DNA of 64,000 bases from Arthrobacter_B citreus (GCF_042429235.1 NZ_JBHMBA010000020.1); one strand, 5' to 3'. Counted from the first letter of the stretch, positions 25,436-34,412 are shown. Translations and numbers: made by a program. The notes: generated by a model not told the origin, from the letters alone.

Positions 25436-26574
25436 GCGTTTGGGACGATCTGCAGGGCCAGGCCCCGGTGGTGGAACAGCTGCGGCGCGGCGCGGCGCAG
25501 GCAACCCCCAACCACGCCTGGCTGTTCACCGGTCCGCCCGGTTCCGGCCGGTCCAATGCCGCCCGGGCCTTTGCCGCCGCACTGCTGTGTGATGCCCCTG
25601 ATCCCGCGCTGCGCGGCTGCGGGGAATGCAAGGCCTGCCGCACGGTGCTGGCCGGTTCCCATGCAGACGTCACCTCCGTCACCACTGAGAAGGTGACCAT
25701 CAGCATCGAAGAGGCGCGGGAGCTGGTGCGCAAGGCCCAGGACAAGCCGTCAACGGGCCGCTGGCGCGTCATCATCGTGGAGGACGCCGACCGGATGCAG
25801 GAGCGAAGCACCAACGTGCTGCTCAAGGCGATCGAGGAGCCGCCGCCCCGGACCATCTGGCTGCTGTGCGCCCCGAGCCCCGGCGACGTCCTGGTCACCA
25901 TCCGCTCGCGCTGCCGCGCGGTCAGCCTTCGCCTGCCTCCCGTGGAGGACGTTGCCGACCTCCTCGTGCGCCGGGACGGCATCGACCCGGAAGTTGCCCG
26001 CAACGCCGCCCGGGCCGCGCAAAGCCACATCGGCATTGCCAAGCGGCTGGCCACCGACGAAGGCGCCCGCACCAGGAGGGAATCCATCGTGCGGCTTCCG
26101 CTGTCCCTGCGGAACGTCTCCGGAGCCATGAAGGCCGCAGCCGATCTTGTGGCGCTGGCCGAGGCCGAAGCCACGAGCTCCTTTGAGCAGCGTGACGCCG
26201 CCGAACGGCAGGCACTGCTGACGTCGCTCGGCGTCTCGGAAACCGGGGCCGTGCCGCCGTCGATCCGCAGCCAGGTGAAGCGGCTGGAGGAGGATCAGGT
26301 GCGCCGCGCCAAACGCTCCAAGAATGACTACTTTGACCGGGCGCTCACCGATTTGCTGTCCTTTTACCGGGACGTCCTGATGCTCCAGCTTGGCAGCGGA
26401 GACAGCCTGGTCAATGAAAACCTGCGCCGCGAGCTGACCGAGTACGCCAACCACGGTTCGCCGGAACAGACGCTGCTGCGCATGGAGGAGATCACTGTGG
26501 TCCGGCGGCGCCTGGTTTCCACGAACGTGGCCCCGCTGCTGGCCATAGAGGCGATGGCGGTTAGCCTGTTATGA
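25432..26574 (+). CDS. holB: DNA polymerase III subunit delta'
   Basis: Clamp-loader subunit. The AAA+ region is present, but the Walker A-type loop reads GPPGSGRSN with Arg for the catalytic Lys, as expected for the ATPase-inactive delta'. Zinc-binding cysteines occur in CDAPDPALRGCGECKAC near 55-70. A Walker B-like VEDADRM follows, and SRC in TIRSRCRAV is the trans-acting sensor. Length 380 aa. Translationally coupled to tmk. Confidence 0.93.
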   Translation: MSVWDDLQGQAPVVEQLRRGAAQATPNHAWLFTGPPGSGRSNAARAFAAALLCDAPDPALRGCGECKACRTVLAGSHADVTSVTTEKVTISIEEARELVRKAQDKPSTGRWRVIIVEDADRMQERSTNVLLKAIEEPPPRTIWLLCAPSPGDVLVTIRSRCRAVSLRLPPVEDVADLLVRRDGIDPEVARNAARAAQSHIGIAKRLATDEGARTRRESIVRLPLSLRNVSGAMKAAADLVALAEAEATSSFEQRDAAERQALLTSLGVSETGAVPPSIRSQVKRLEEDQVRRAKRSKNDYFDRALTDLLSFYRDVLMLQLGSGDSLVNENLRRELTEYANHGSPEQTLLRMEEITVVRRRLVSTNVAPLLAIEAMAVSLL

Positions 26575-26635
26575 CAGCGTTGGACTGACCAAAGCCCGAC
26601 CCTTCCCCGCAACCTCCCCGTCCCCAGGAGCATCG

Positions 26636-28213
26636 ATGACCCCGGCCAGCCGCTATTCCCGACTCGCGCTGGCTGCAGCGTCCGCCGTCGTCGTACTCGC
26701 CGGCATGACGGCCTGCACCGGTGAGGATTCGGCGGAGGAACCCAGTACCGCCCCGCAGTCCGGCAGCACATCCTCAGCCGATGCCGGGGTTATTGGTGAT
26801 GTTCCCGAAGACCTGCTGCCCTATTACGGCCAGGAGGTCAGCTGGGGCGGCTGTGATGCCGGAATCGGGGACGGATTCCGGTGTGCCACCGTGGAGGTGC
26901 CGATGAATTACGCGGACCCCGCCGGAGAGAGCATTGACCTGGCCGTCATCCTGGCCGAGTCCGAGGGCAGCGCGCGGGGAACGATCCTCGTGAATCCCGG
27001 CGGGCCGGGCGGCTCCGGTTACGATGTCGTCGGCGAGAACCTCCAGGGCATCACCACGGAGCGGCTCCGGGAGAACTTCAACTTCCTGGGCTTCGATCCC
27101 CGCGGCGTCGCCCGCTCCACTCCCATTCAGTGCCTGACCGACGAAGAACTGGATGAGGAGCGCGCTGAGTACAACGACCCCTCGACCCCGTCCGGGCTTG
27201 CTGCCTCACGGGAAAGCGCCCAGGAACTGGCCGCTAAGTGCGGCGAAAAGTCCGGGGCGGTCCTGGGCTTTGTGGACACCGTGAGTGCGGCCCGGGACAT
27301 GGACATTCTCCGGGCTGTCGCCGGTGATGAGAAGCTGAATTACCTGGGCTTTTCCTACGGAACGTTCCTCGGCGCAACCTACGCGGAGCTGTTCCCCGGG
27401 AACGTGGGCAGGATGGTGCTCGACGGCGGATTGGATCCGGCTGCGAGCAACGAGGAAATCACGCTGGGACAGGCCGAAGGCTTCGAAAAGGCGATCCGGG
27501 CGTATGTGGAGGATTGCCTGTCCTCGGGCAACTGCCCGCTGTCCGGCACTCCGGAGCAGGCCATCGAGACCATCCGCACCCTGATCGCCTCCGTGGAAGC
27601 CAGTCCGATGACCGCGAAGGACGGCCGGACAGTGACGGTTGCCACCTTCGTCAGCGGCTTCATCCTGCCGCTGTACAACGACCAGAACTGGCCGGTGCTG
27701 ACCCAGGCCCTCGATGCCGCCCTGCAGGGAGATCCCTCCCTCATGCTCCGGCTTGCCGACCTCAGCGCCGAGCGGGAGCTTGACGGAACCTACGCGTCCA
27801 ACAGCACCGTGGTGTTCAGCGCCATCAATTGCCTGGATTATCCGATGACCAGCGACGATCAGCAGATGCGCCGCGATGCCGAGGAACTGGAGCAGGCATC
27901 CCCCACCATCGGCAAGTACCTCGGCTACGGGGGCATCACCTGCGAGGCATGGCCGTACGAAGCCGTCAATAAACCGCATGAGATCAAGGCCTCCGGGGCC
28001 GATGACCTGCTGGTCATCGGAACCACGGGAGATCCGGCCACCCCCTACGAGTGGTCTGTGTCGCTCGCCGAGCAGATGGAATCCGCCACGCTCGTCACCT
28101 GGGAAGGTGAAGGGCACACCGCGTACGGCCGCGGGAACGAGTGCATTGCCGACATCGTGGACGATTACTTTATAAACGGCACGGTTCCCGCCGAGGACAC
28201 CGTCTGTTCCTAA
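26636..28213 (+). CDS. Exported alpha/beta hydrolase lipoprotein (tripeptidyl-aminopeptidase-like)
   Basis: A secreted serine hydrolase like the Streptomyces Slp/Tap peptidases and mycobacterial Hip1. The signal peptide ends in lipobox LAGMTAC, with the Cys near 27. The oxyanion region is NPGGPGGSGYD, the nucleophile Ser240 is in GFSYGTFLG, and a TAP-like C-terminal domain carries the Asp in TTGDPATPYEWS and His494 in GEGHTAYGRG, so the triad is complete. Likely acts at the cell surface on peptides; the substrate is not predictable. 525 aa; start taken at ATG with AGGAGC upstream. Confidence 0.85.
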   Translation: MTPASRYSRLALAAASAVVVLAGMTACTGEDSAEEPSTAPQSGSTSSADAGVIGDVPEDLLPYYGQEVSWGGCDAGIGDGFRCATVEVPMNYADPAGESIDLAVILAESEGSARGTILVNPGGPGGSGYDVVGENLQGITTERLRENFNFLGFDPRGVARSTPIQCLTDEELDEERAEYNDPSTPSGLAASRESAQELAAKCGEKSGAVLGFVDTVSAARDMDILRAVAGDEKLNYLGFSYGTFLGATYAELFPGNVGRMVLDGGLDPAASNEEITLGQAEGFEKAIRAYVEDCLSSGNCPLSGTPEQAIETIRTLIASVEASPMTAKDGRTVTVATFVSGFILPLYNDQNWPVLTQALDAALQGDPSLMLRLADLSAERELDGTYASNSTVVFSAINCLDYPMTSDDQQMRRDAEELEQASPTIGKYLGYGGITCEAWPYEAVNKPHEIKASGADDLLVIGTTGDPATPYEWSVSLAEQMESATLVTWEGEGHTAYGRGNECIADIVDDYFINGTVPAEDTVCS

Positions 28214-28225
28214 GCGTTTCTTTTT

Positions 28226-28245
28226 GGCGGCAGCCCCTTGCCGCC
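28226..28245 (+). terminator. Weak terminator after the hydrolase gene
   Basis: A 7-bp GGCGGCA/TGCCGCC stem with a 6-nt loop lies 12 bp after the stop codon. The T-rich run lies before rather than after it, so efficiency is doubtful. Confidence 0.35.
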
Positions 28246-28260
28246 CTTACTCAGCCGACG

Positions 28261-28275
28261 TAGCTTTTACTCATG
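28261..28275 (+). promoter_or_regulatory. Leaderless promoter of the TetR gene
   Basis: TAGCTT (28261-28266), 6 nt, then ATG. There is no Shine-Dalgarno. Confidence 0.45.
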
Positions 28276-28899
28276 CAGGTAAAACCGGTGTCGGTCACCG
28301 GGGCCGCCCGGCGGTCCCAGATCATCGGCGCAACAGTGGCGGTGATCGCCGAACAGGGATATGACCGCGCTTCCTTTGCGCGGATCGCGGAGCGGGCCGG
28401 GATCTCCAGCACCCGGCTCATCTCCTATCACTTTGCCGGAAAGTCCGAGCTGATGGCCGCCGTGGCGTCCGACGTCATCTCCTCGGTGGGTTCCTGGACA
28501 GGACAAGCCGTGCACGCCGAGCCAACGGCAGCCGGACAGCTGCGCGCCTACATCGACGCCACCGTGCAGTTCATTGACCGCCACCGGGACGAAATGGCCG
28601 CGCTGACCGGAATCCTGCTCGCGGGCGCCCTGGAGTACTCAGCGGACGACGACGGCGCCGCGGGCGCCCCCTTGGAGGAGATCCTGCGCCGCGGGCAGGC
28701 GGCGGGGGAATTCCGGTCCTTCGACCCCCTCGTGATGGCAGCCGCCATCCAGCGCTGCGTTGACGGGCTGCCGTTCCTGCTCCAGCGCGAACCGGACCTG
28801 GACTGCGGCCGGTATGCGGCGGAACTGGTCACGCTCTTCGAGCTGGGGACCACGGCCGCCCCCGGAACGGGACCGATCCCGGAAGGCGCCCCGCAGTGA
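28273..28899 (+). CDS. TetR/AcrR family transcriptional regulator
   Basis: An N-terminal TetR helix-turn-helix lies at about residues 14-60 (IAERAGISSTRLISYHFAGKSELM). The ligand-binding C-terminal domain is all-helical. 208 aa. It overlaps the next gene, a membrane protein, by 4 bp, so that gene is the obvious co-regulated partner. The ligand is unknown. Confidence 0.85.
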   Translation: MQVKPVSVTGAARRSQIIGATVAVIAEQGYDRASFARIAERAGISSTRLISYHFAGKSELMAAVASDVISSVGSWTGQAVHAEPTAAGQLRAYIDATVQFIDRHRDEMAALTGILLAGALEYSADDDGAAGAPLEEILRRGQAAGEFRSFDPLVMAAAIQRCVDGLPFLLQREPDLDCGRYAAELVTLFELGTTAAPGTGPIPEGAPQ

Positions 28900-29609
28900 C
28901 CCGAAACCCAGCGGCATCCCGGGGCACCGGCACCGGCAACAAGTCCACGCCCCGCCGCTGGATGTTCGTCGTCCTGCGCCTGCTGGCGGGGTTCCTGCTG
29001 CCCCTGGCGGTGTTTTACGGCCTGCGGGCCGCCGGGGTCAGTGAATACGCCGCTCTGCTGGCCGGCACAGCGGTGTCCCTGGCTGACACTGCTGTCGGCC
29101 TCGCACGCCAGCGCAGCATTAATCCGCTGACCCTGTTCGTGATCTGTTTGATGGTCTTCAGCACCGCGGTGTCCCTGCTGGCCGGCGACGTGCGGTTCCT
29201 GCTGGCGCGCGGAGCATGGGCCACCGGGCTTGCCGGGTTGTGGTTCGTGGCCAGCTCCTTCACCCGCAGCCCCCTGTTCTATCTGTTCAGCCGTCCCCTC
29301 CTGGAAGGCCGGTTTGGCTGGCCCGCCCGTTGGGACACGCTCTGGGAACGATTGCCGCGGTTCCGCCGGGTATGGCGGGTCAGCGGCATCATCGGGGGCG
29401 TGGCGCTGCTGCTTGACTGCGGCCTGCGGATCCTGATGGCCTACACCCTGCCCGTGGACAGCGTTCCGCTCCTGTCCACCGCGTTGTCCGCCGCCACCAG
29501 TGTGCTGCTGATCGCTGCGGTCAATATCTACTATCAGGTGACCGGTGCGGCCCGGAAATGGTCCAGCTTCTACGCCGACGCCCCGGCCGGACCCAACCCC
29601 TCGTTTTGA
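28896..29609 (+). CDS. VC0807/DUF3159-like membrane protein
   Basis: An integral membrane protein of 237 aa with about six hydrophobic segments. The basic N-terminus of ~20 residues is cytoplasmic. The pattern of repeated helices with LAGTAVSLADTAVGLARQRSINP and a second SSFTRSPLFYLFSRP region fits the VC0807 family of unknown function. Translated from a GTG inside the TetR stop region, so probably a regulated efflux or membrane-stress protein; the function is an inference from context only. Confidence 0.6.
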   Translation: MTRNPAASRGTGTGNKSTPRRWMFVVLRLLAGFLLPLAVFYGLRAAGVSEYAALLAGTAVSLADTAVGLARQRSINPLTLFVICLMVFSTAVSLLAGDVRFLLARGAWATGLAGLWFVASSFTRSPLFYLFSRPLLEGRFGWPARWDTLWERLPRFRRVWRVSGIIGGVALLLDCGLRILMAYTLPVDSVPLLSTALSAATSVLLIAAVNIYYQVTGAARKWSSFYADAPAGPNPSF

Positions 29610-29676
29610 CCAGCCGCCCTGCGGCATATAAAGTTGTTCCTTGTGGATTCTGGCCGTTAGCGGACTGATGAAGCCC

Positions 29677-29749
29677 GCCTCCTTAGCTCAGTTGGTAGAG
29701 CGTCTCACTCGTAATGAGAAGGTCGCCAGTTCGATTCTGGCAGGAGGCT
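29677..29749 (+). tRNA. tRNA-Thr (CGU)
   Basis: A full cloverleaf: acceptor GCCTCCT pairs with AGGAGGC, D-arm AGCTCAGTTGGTAGAGC, and anticodon stem TCTCA/TGAGA with loop CTCGTAA (anticodon CGT). The T-arm is CCAGTTCGATTCTGG. The discriminator is T, and CCA is not encoded. Confidence 0.96.
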
Positions 29750-29765
29750 CCGCAGCAAAAACGAA

Positions 29766-29803
29766 AAATCCCCTGGAAACTCATCGGAGTTCCGGGGGAT
29801 TTT
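29766..29803 (+). terminator. Terminator of tRNA-Thr
   Basis: AATCCCC/GGGGGATT and GGAA/TTCC pair into a long stem followed by six T. An intrinsic terminator 17 bp after the tRNA. Confidence 0.8.
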
Positions 29804-29855
29804 TTATTGGGAGAAAACTCTGCGGCAGACCCCCCGTGCTCGGGGACGCGGCAGA

Positions 29856-29958
29856 ACAGGTGGCCACCCGGGCCAATGGTATGACTCTCACTGAGACACG
29901 CGCCCAACACGGCCAGCGCGCTGGCCCGGGTTGTTGCCCGCCGTTTCAGGCCACCTGT
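29856..29958. repeat. 103-bp segment bounded by 10-bp inverted repeats
   Basis: ACAGGTGGCC (29856-29865) and its exact complement GGCCACCTGT (29949-29958) enclose a second hairpin at 29905-29933 built on the palindrome GGCCAGCGCGCTGGCC. The segment lies between tRNA-Thr and the csrA stop. It may be a structured 3' end or terminator of csrA mRNA, a small RNA, or a tiny mobile-element remnant. No target-site duplication is seen. Confidence 0.5.
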
Positions 29959-29983
29959 CAAAGCTAAACGTTAGCGGAGTCCC

Positions 29984-30253
29984 TTACGGCTCATCGAGCG
30001 GCACGGAGGGCTTCCGGGCCGCCGGCCTGGAGGAGAGCATGGCTTTGATGCGCTCTTCGGCGTCGGGGGCCGTGTCGACAGCAGCAACATTGGCTTCCTC
30101 CACGGCGCGCAGGACCTCCTGCCGCTGGATCTTCACTCCCCGGGGAGCATCAATGCCGATGCGCACGCCGTCGCCCCGCCCTTCAAGGACGGTGATGACG
30201 ATATCGTCTCCGATCAGGATCTGTTCGCCTGATTTGCGCGTTAGGACCAGCAT
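29984..30253 (-). CDS. csrA: Carbon storage regulator / translational repressor CsrA
   Basis: A small RNA-binding homodimer that blocks translation by binding GGA motifs. It starts MLVLTRKSGEQILIG; RNA-contact residues Leu4, Arg6 and Arg44 (in IQRQEV) are conserved. At 89 aa the C-terminal tail is longer than in E. coli (61 aa). It ends the flagellar locus, 82 bp after the FlhF-like gene, but has its own leaderless-type promoter. FliW, its known antagonist in other bacteria, is encoded at the far end of the locus. The likely target is the flagellin leader at 54248-54300. Confidence 0.95.
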   Translation of the reverse strand: MLVLTRKSGEQILIGDDIVITVLEGRGDGVRIGIDAPRGVKIQRQEVLRAVEEANVAAVDTAPDAEERIKAMLSSRPAARKPSVPLDEP

Positions 30254-30265
30254 TGGCCCACTCTA
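30251..30265 (-). promoter_or_regulatory. Leaderless promoter of csrA
   Basis: TAGAGT (30260-30265), 6 nt, then ATG. With no 5' UTR, csrA mRNA would lack a Shine-Dalgarno that CsrA itself could block. Confidence 0.5.
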
Positions 30266-30335
30266 TCCCACAGCCCTGCCGGAGCCGCGGACAGTGATGA
30301 CCCCAGTGACTTCCCCAGCCCCGTCACCCGACACA

Positions 30336-31262
30336 TCATGACAGCACCGGAGCCGGAGCCGGTCCCCCGTCGAGCCAGCCGATGGGCAGGCCCAGCGCGT
30401 TAACGGTCTGCGGGGTTGCCGTCGCTTCGAGGCCTTCCACCGCGAGCGCCTCCACGTTGGCGGCGGTCCTCACCGCACCCACCCAGGCAGCTGTGTCATC
30501 AGGTTTCCGGCCGGCATCAGCCACCACCCAGAGCTGGTCGGCGGACAACGCCGCAACCAGCGTCGCATGCCGCCCCAGTTCAGTGGCACCGCGGCCCAGA
30601 CTGTAGGCGAGGAAGATTCCGTAGCCGCCCATCACCCCGGCGGCCCGCGCTGCGGCCACGGCACGCCGGTCGCCGGCCATGACGACGTCGTCGGGAGTCA
30701 CCAGTCCGGCGGCGCGGACACCGGAAGCCCCTGCGCCGACGGCACGGGACATGGAGCGGCACACTTCCAGTGGGTCCTCCCCCAGTCCCACCACGATCAC
30801 GAGGTCTCCTGCTCCGGACAGCGGGGCCGGAGCGGGCCGGACGCGCTGCGCCGGCTCCGGAACCGAAATCAGCGCCACAGGTTCCGCCGGGACGTCGGCG
30901 GTTTCAGTGCTGAACGTCAGGGTGTCCATGAGCTCCGCAAAGGCAGGCGATGCCGTGGACACGACGGCTGACCGTTCGGCGGCGGGATCCTGAAGGCGCG
31001 CTTCGGCCTGCTCGGCCCGGTCCAGCAATGCTGCGATTCCGGCATCCTTATGCGCGTCGGGCTCCCCCGGTGCGCGGCGGCGGCCGCGGGGCGGGAGCTG
31101 TACCGTCACCTCATAGTGGTGGCGGGCGAGGAACCCGCCGATGCCTCCGACGGTCACCTTTTCGGCGGCGATAATCCGTGCACGCGGGCCGTGTTCGGCC
31201 AGCACCTGTGCCTTCAGCGCCTCAATCGACGGACCTTCAAGCTGAAATCGTCTCGGTTCCAC
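30336..31262 (-). CDS. FlhF-like protein lacking the GTPase P-loop
   Basis: Directly follows flhA, the usual place of flhF, and overlaps it by 26 bp. The N-terminus (RRFQLEGPSIEALKAQVLAE, then ARIIAAEKVTVGGIGGF) resembles the FlhF N-terminal segment, and the end (LWVVADAGRKPDD, LGLPIGWLDG) resembles the end of an SRP-type GTPase domain. Where the P-loop should be, it reads VIVVGLGEDPLEVC with no GKT/S. I chose GTG at 31262 (308 aa), preceded by GGGGGTGG; the open frame extends further upstream but only antisense to nothing useful. A FlhF-derived, probably nucleotide-independent protein; function in flagellar placement is an inference. Confidence 0.6.
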   Translation of the reverse strand: MEPRRFQLEGPSIEALKAQVLAEHGPRARIIAAEKVTVGGIGGFLARHHYEVTVQLPPRGRRRAPGEPDAHKDAGIAALLDRAEQAEARLQDPAAERSAVVSTASPAFAELMDTLTFSTETADVPAEPVALISVPEPAQRVRPAPAPLSGAGDLVIVVGLGEDPLEVCRSMSRAVGAGASGVRAAGLVTPDDVVMAGDRRAVAAARAAGVMGGYGIFLAYSLGRGATELGRHATLVAALSADQLWVVADAGRKPDDTAAWVGAVRTAANVEALAVEGLEATATPQTVNALGLPIGWLDGGPAPAPVLS

Positions 31263-33285
31263 GGACCACCCCCACTGTCTCAATGCTGACGTTAGCCGCT
31301 GTGACCTCCGAATACGAAAGGACCGGCAGCCCGCCCGTTTGTGGCGCCACCATCCGGCGGATGGCCGGCCGCAGGGCCGGGGCACACACGAGCACCGCCG
31401 CGTACCCGGCGTTTTCCGCTGCGGCAACCGCCGCCTTCAGGGACACCATGACTGCATCGATCCGCGCCGGGTCCAGCAGGATTTGGGTGCCCTGGTCCGA
31501 TGGACGCAGGGCCTCCAGCATGGTCTGCTCCAGGCCGGGGTCGATCATGATGACGCGCAGCACGTTCCGGTCGATGTACTGGGCGGTCAGGGCCGGGCCC
31601 AGTGCCTGGCGGGCCACTTCCACCAGCTGCTCGGGATCCGGGGAGATCTTGGCCCGCAGCAGCAGGGACTCGTAGATGCGCGGAAGGTCGTTGATGGGGA
31701 TCTGTTCGGCCAGCAGCCCCTGCAGCACCCGCTGCACCTCGGCCAGCGACATCACGCCCGGAATGAGCTCGTCCACGGCGGAGGGGTTCACCTGCTTGAC
31801 CCCTTCAGTCAGGATCCGCACATCCTCGCGGGACAGCAGCCGGGCGGCATTGGCGGTGATGACGGCGGAAAGGTGCGTCACCAGCACCGAAACCCTGTCG
31901 ATCACGGTCGCGCCGGACATCTCCGCCGCGTGGCGCATTTCGTTCGGCACCCACTTGCCGGCGAGGCCGAAGACCGGTTCCACGGTGGCGGTTCCGGGCA
32001 GGCCCTCGAGGTGGTCCCCCAGGGCCAGGACCTTGCCGGCGGGCGCTTCGCCGCGTCCCGCCTCCACGCCCGCAATGCGGATGACATAGGTGGCGGAGGG
32101 AAGATCCACGCTGTCCCGGGTGCGCACGGGAGGGACCACAATGCCCAGTTCCAGGGCGATCTTCCGCCGCAGCGAGCGGACCCGGGCCAGGAGGTCGTCC
32201 GAGCCGCCCGTGACAATGCCCACCAGGTCCGGAGCCAGCATGATTTCCAGTGCGTGGACCCGCATCTGTTCGATCAGGTCCTCCGTGGTTTCCGCCGGTG
32301 GTTCATTGAGCTGGGCCAGGGCGGTTTCCTTGCTGGCTTCCTCGGCGGCCTCGCTGACCTTGATCCGCTGGGAGATAAAGATGAGCAGCGCACCAATGAT
32401 GATGAACGGGATCTTCGGCATCCCAGGGATCAGCGCCATCACGATGGCTGCGCCGCCGGCAATCATCAGCGCGTTGCGGGACTGGCTCAGCTGGGCCGAG
32501 GCGGTGGACCCCATGTCCGCTTCGGCGTTGGAGCGCGTCACGATCATGCCGGTGGAAACGGCCATCAGCAGCGCCGGTATCTGGGTGACGAGGCCGTCAC
32601 CGATGGTCAGCAGGCTGTAGGTGCCCACTGATTCGCCGATGTCCATGCCGCGCTGGAGCATGCCGATGGCGATGCCGCCGATGAGGTTGATGATGATGAT
32701 GATCAGGCCGGCAATCGCGTCGCCCTTGACGAACTTTGAGGCACCGTCCATGGCTCCGTAGAAGTCGGCCTCGGCGGACACCTCGGCCCGCCGCTCCCGT
32801 GCCTGCGTGTCGGTGATCAGACCCGCATTCAGGTCGGCGTCGATGGCCATCTGCTTGCCCGGCATGGCGTCCAGGGTGAAGCGGGCGCCCACTTCGGCAA
32901 CGCGCTCCGCACCCTTGGTCACGACCACGAACTGGATGACAACCAGGATCAGGAAGATCACGGCACCGATAATCAGTGAACCGTTGACGGCCACGTGTCC
33001 GAAGGCTTCGATGACCTGCCCGGCGTAGCCCTCCCCCAGCACCAGCCGCGTGGACGCAACGTTCAGGCCCAGCCGGAACAGTGTGGCCACGAGCAGGAGC
33101 GAGGGGAACACTGAGAAGTCCAGCGGCTTGCGCACGAACATCGTGGTCAGCAGGATGACCAGGGCCAGCAGGATGTTGATGATGATCAGGATGTCCAGCA
33201 GGCCGGCGGGGATCGGAACAACCAGCAGCAGGATGATGCCAATGACGCCTACGGGTACTGCCATTTTGACGAGGTTCGACTTCAC
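31237..33285 (-). CDS. flhA: Flagellar export apparatus protein FlhA
   Basis: The nonameric export gate of the flagellar type III secretion system. An N-terminal half with about eight membrane helices (to ~320) includes the FHIPEP-like cytoplasmic loop (RVAEVGARFTLDAMPGKQMAID). The C-terminal cytoplasmic domain docks chaperone-substrate complexes. 682 aa, normal. It overlaps flhB by 4 bp. In-frame and intact. Confidence 0.96.
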   Translation of the reverse strand: MKSNLVKMAVPVGVIGIILLLVVPIPAGLLDILIIINILLALVILLTTMFVRKPLDFSVFPSLLLVATLFRLGLNVASTRLVLGEGYAGQVIEAFGHVAVNGSLIIGAVIFLILVVIQFVVVTKGAERVAEVGARFTLDAMPGKQMAIDADLNAGLITDTQARERRAEVSAEADFYGAMDGASKFVKGDAIAGLIIIIINLIGGIAIGMLQRGMDIGESVGTYSLLTIGDGLVTQIPALLMAVSTGMIVTRSNAEADMGSTASAQLSQSRNALMIAGGAAIVMALIPGMPKIPFIIIGALLIFISQRIKVSEAAEEASKETALAQLNEPPAETTEDLIEQMRVHALEIMLAPDLVGIVTGGSDDLLARVRSLRRKIALELGIVVPPVRTRDSVDLPSATYVIRIAGVEAGRGEAPAGKVLALGDHLEGLPGTATVEPVFGLAGKWVPNEMRHAAEMSGATVIDRVSVLVTHLSAVITANAARLLSREDVRILTEGVKQVNPSAVDELIPGVMSLAEVQRVLQGLLAEQIPINDLPRIYESLLLRAKISPDPEQLVEVARQALGPALTAQYIDRNVLRVIMIDPGLEQTMLEALRPSDQGTQILLDPARIDAVMVSLKAAVAAAENAGYAAVLVCAPALRPAIRRMVAPQTGGLPVLSYSEVTAANVSIETVGVVRGTETISA

Positions 33286-34412
33286 GTCGCCGCCTTACGG
33301 TGGATGGGTCTGGAAGTAGCGGGGGGTGTCTGCGGGGCCGCCATGGTGTGCACGCCGGATGTTGAGCCGCGGCTCTTCAGGGCCATGACGAAGGCCAGGA
33401 TCCGGGCGACCGCGTTGTAGAGGTCCGGCGGGATCTCCTGGCCCAGTTCGCAGGCCGCATGCAGTGCGCGTGCCAGCGGTATGTCGCGGACCATGGGGAC
33501 CTGCTGCGTTTCAGCTTCCTCGCGGATTCGGGTGGCGATGTTTCCGGCTCCTTTGGCCACCACCCGCGGTGCTGATTTTCCGGGCTCGTATTTCAGGGCC
33601 ACGGCCACGTGTGTCGGATTAACCAGAACGACGTCGGCGTCGGCAACCGCGGCAATCATGCGGTTTCTGCTCATGGCCAGCTGCCGCGAACGGCGCTGGG
33701 ACTTGATCAGCGGGTCGCCTTCCATGTTCTTGTTTTCATCCTTCACCTCTTTGAGGGTCATTCGGGTCTTTTTTCGGTTCCGCTTCTGGACCACGAAAAT
33801 ATCCGCAACGGCCAGGACCAGACCGGCGGCAACGGCAGCCTGCAGCAGCGATCCCGTTCCCCCGGCAGCGGCTTCCAGGACCGAGGACACCGGCAGTCCG
33901 CCGGCTGTCGTGAGCACCGGCATCAGACCCTGGATCACCATGTACAGGACCAGTCCCACCACCGCGGTCTTCAACAGGGCTTTTACCCCCTGCCACAGCG
34001 CCTGCGTGCCGAACACGCGCTTCATTCCGTTGACCAGGTTGAACTGCTCGAACTTGCCCTTGAACTTCTTGAAGTGGATGCCACCCTGCAGGGCCGCGGT
34101 CAGGAGGACCGCGGCCGCAACAACACCCAGCAGCGGTCCCAGAATGAATCCGAGCGCCCCCAGCCCCTCCCCCAGCAGGGTCAGTGCCAGCAGCGGATCG
34201 GGGTTTGCGGTGATCGCGTCCACTCCCAGCAGCCCTTCGGACCCGGCCTGAGCGCCGCGGTTGATGGTCATCGGCATCATCAGGGCCGCGACTCCCACCC
34301 CAATCCATGCCGTGAGGTCCTCCGAGCGGGACAGCTGGCCCTTGGAGCGCACTTCCTTCATGCGCTTGGGAGTGGCTTGCTCGGTCCGTTCTCCGGTGCC
34401 TTCCTCCGCCAC
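33282..34412 (-). CDS. flhB: Flagellar export switch protein FlhB
   Basis: Controls the switch from rod/hook to filament export. Four membrane helices (~30-210) precede the cytoplasmic domain with the autocleavage site NPTH in VLVNPTHVAVALKY near residue 263. 376 aa. It abuts fliR directly (no gap). The site being intact means the substrate switch with FliK should operate. Confidence 0.96.
   Translation of the reverse strand: MAEEGTGERTEQATPKRMKEVRSKGQLSRSEDLTAWIGVGVAALMMPMTINRGAQAGSEGLLGVDAITANPDPLLALTLLGEGLGALGFILGPLLGVVAAAVLLTAALQGGIHFKKFKGKFEQFNLVNGMKRVFGTQALWQGVKALLKTAVVGLVLYMVIQGLMPVLTTAGGLPVSSVLEAAAGGTGSLLQAAVAAGLVLAVADIFVVQKRNRKKTRMTLKEVKDENKNMEGDPLIKSQRRSRQLAMSRNRMIAAVADADVVLVNPTHVAVALKYEPGKSAPRVVAKGAGNIATRIREEAETQQVPMVRDIPLARALHAACELGQEIPPDLYNAVARILAFVMALKSRGSTSGVHTMAAPQTPPATSRPIHRKAAT

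Noticed and set aside
29856..29958. Insertion-sequence remnant or MITE
   Set aside because: Inverted ends are present, but there is no target duplication and no second copy in the window. Kept only as a repeat.
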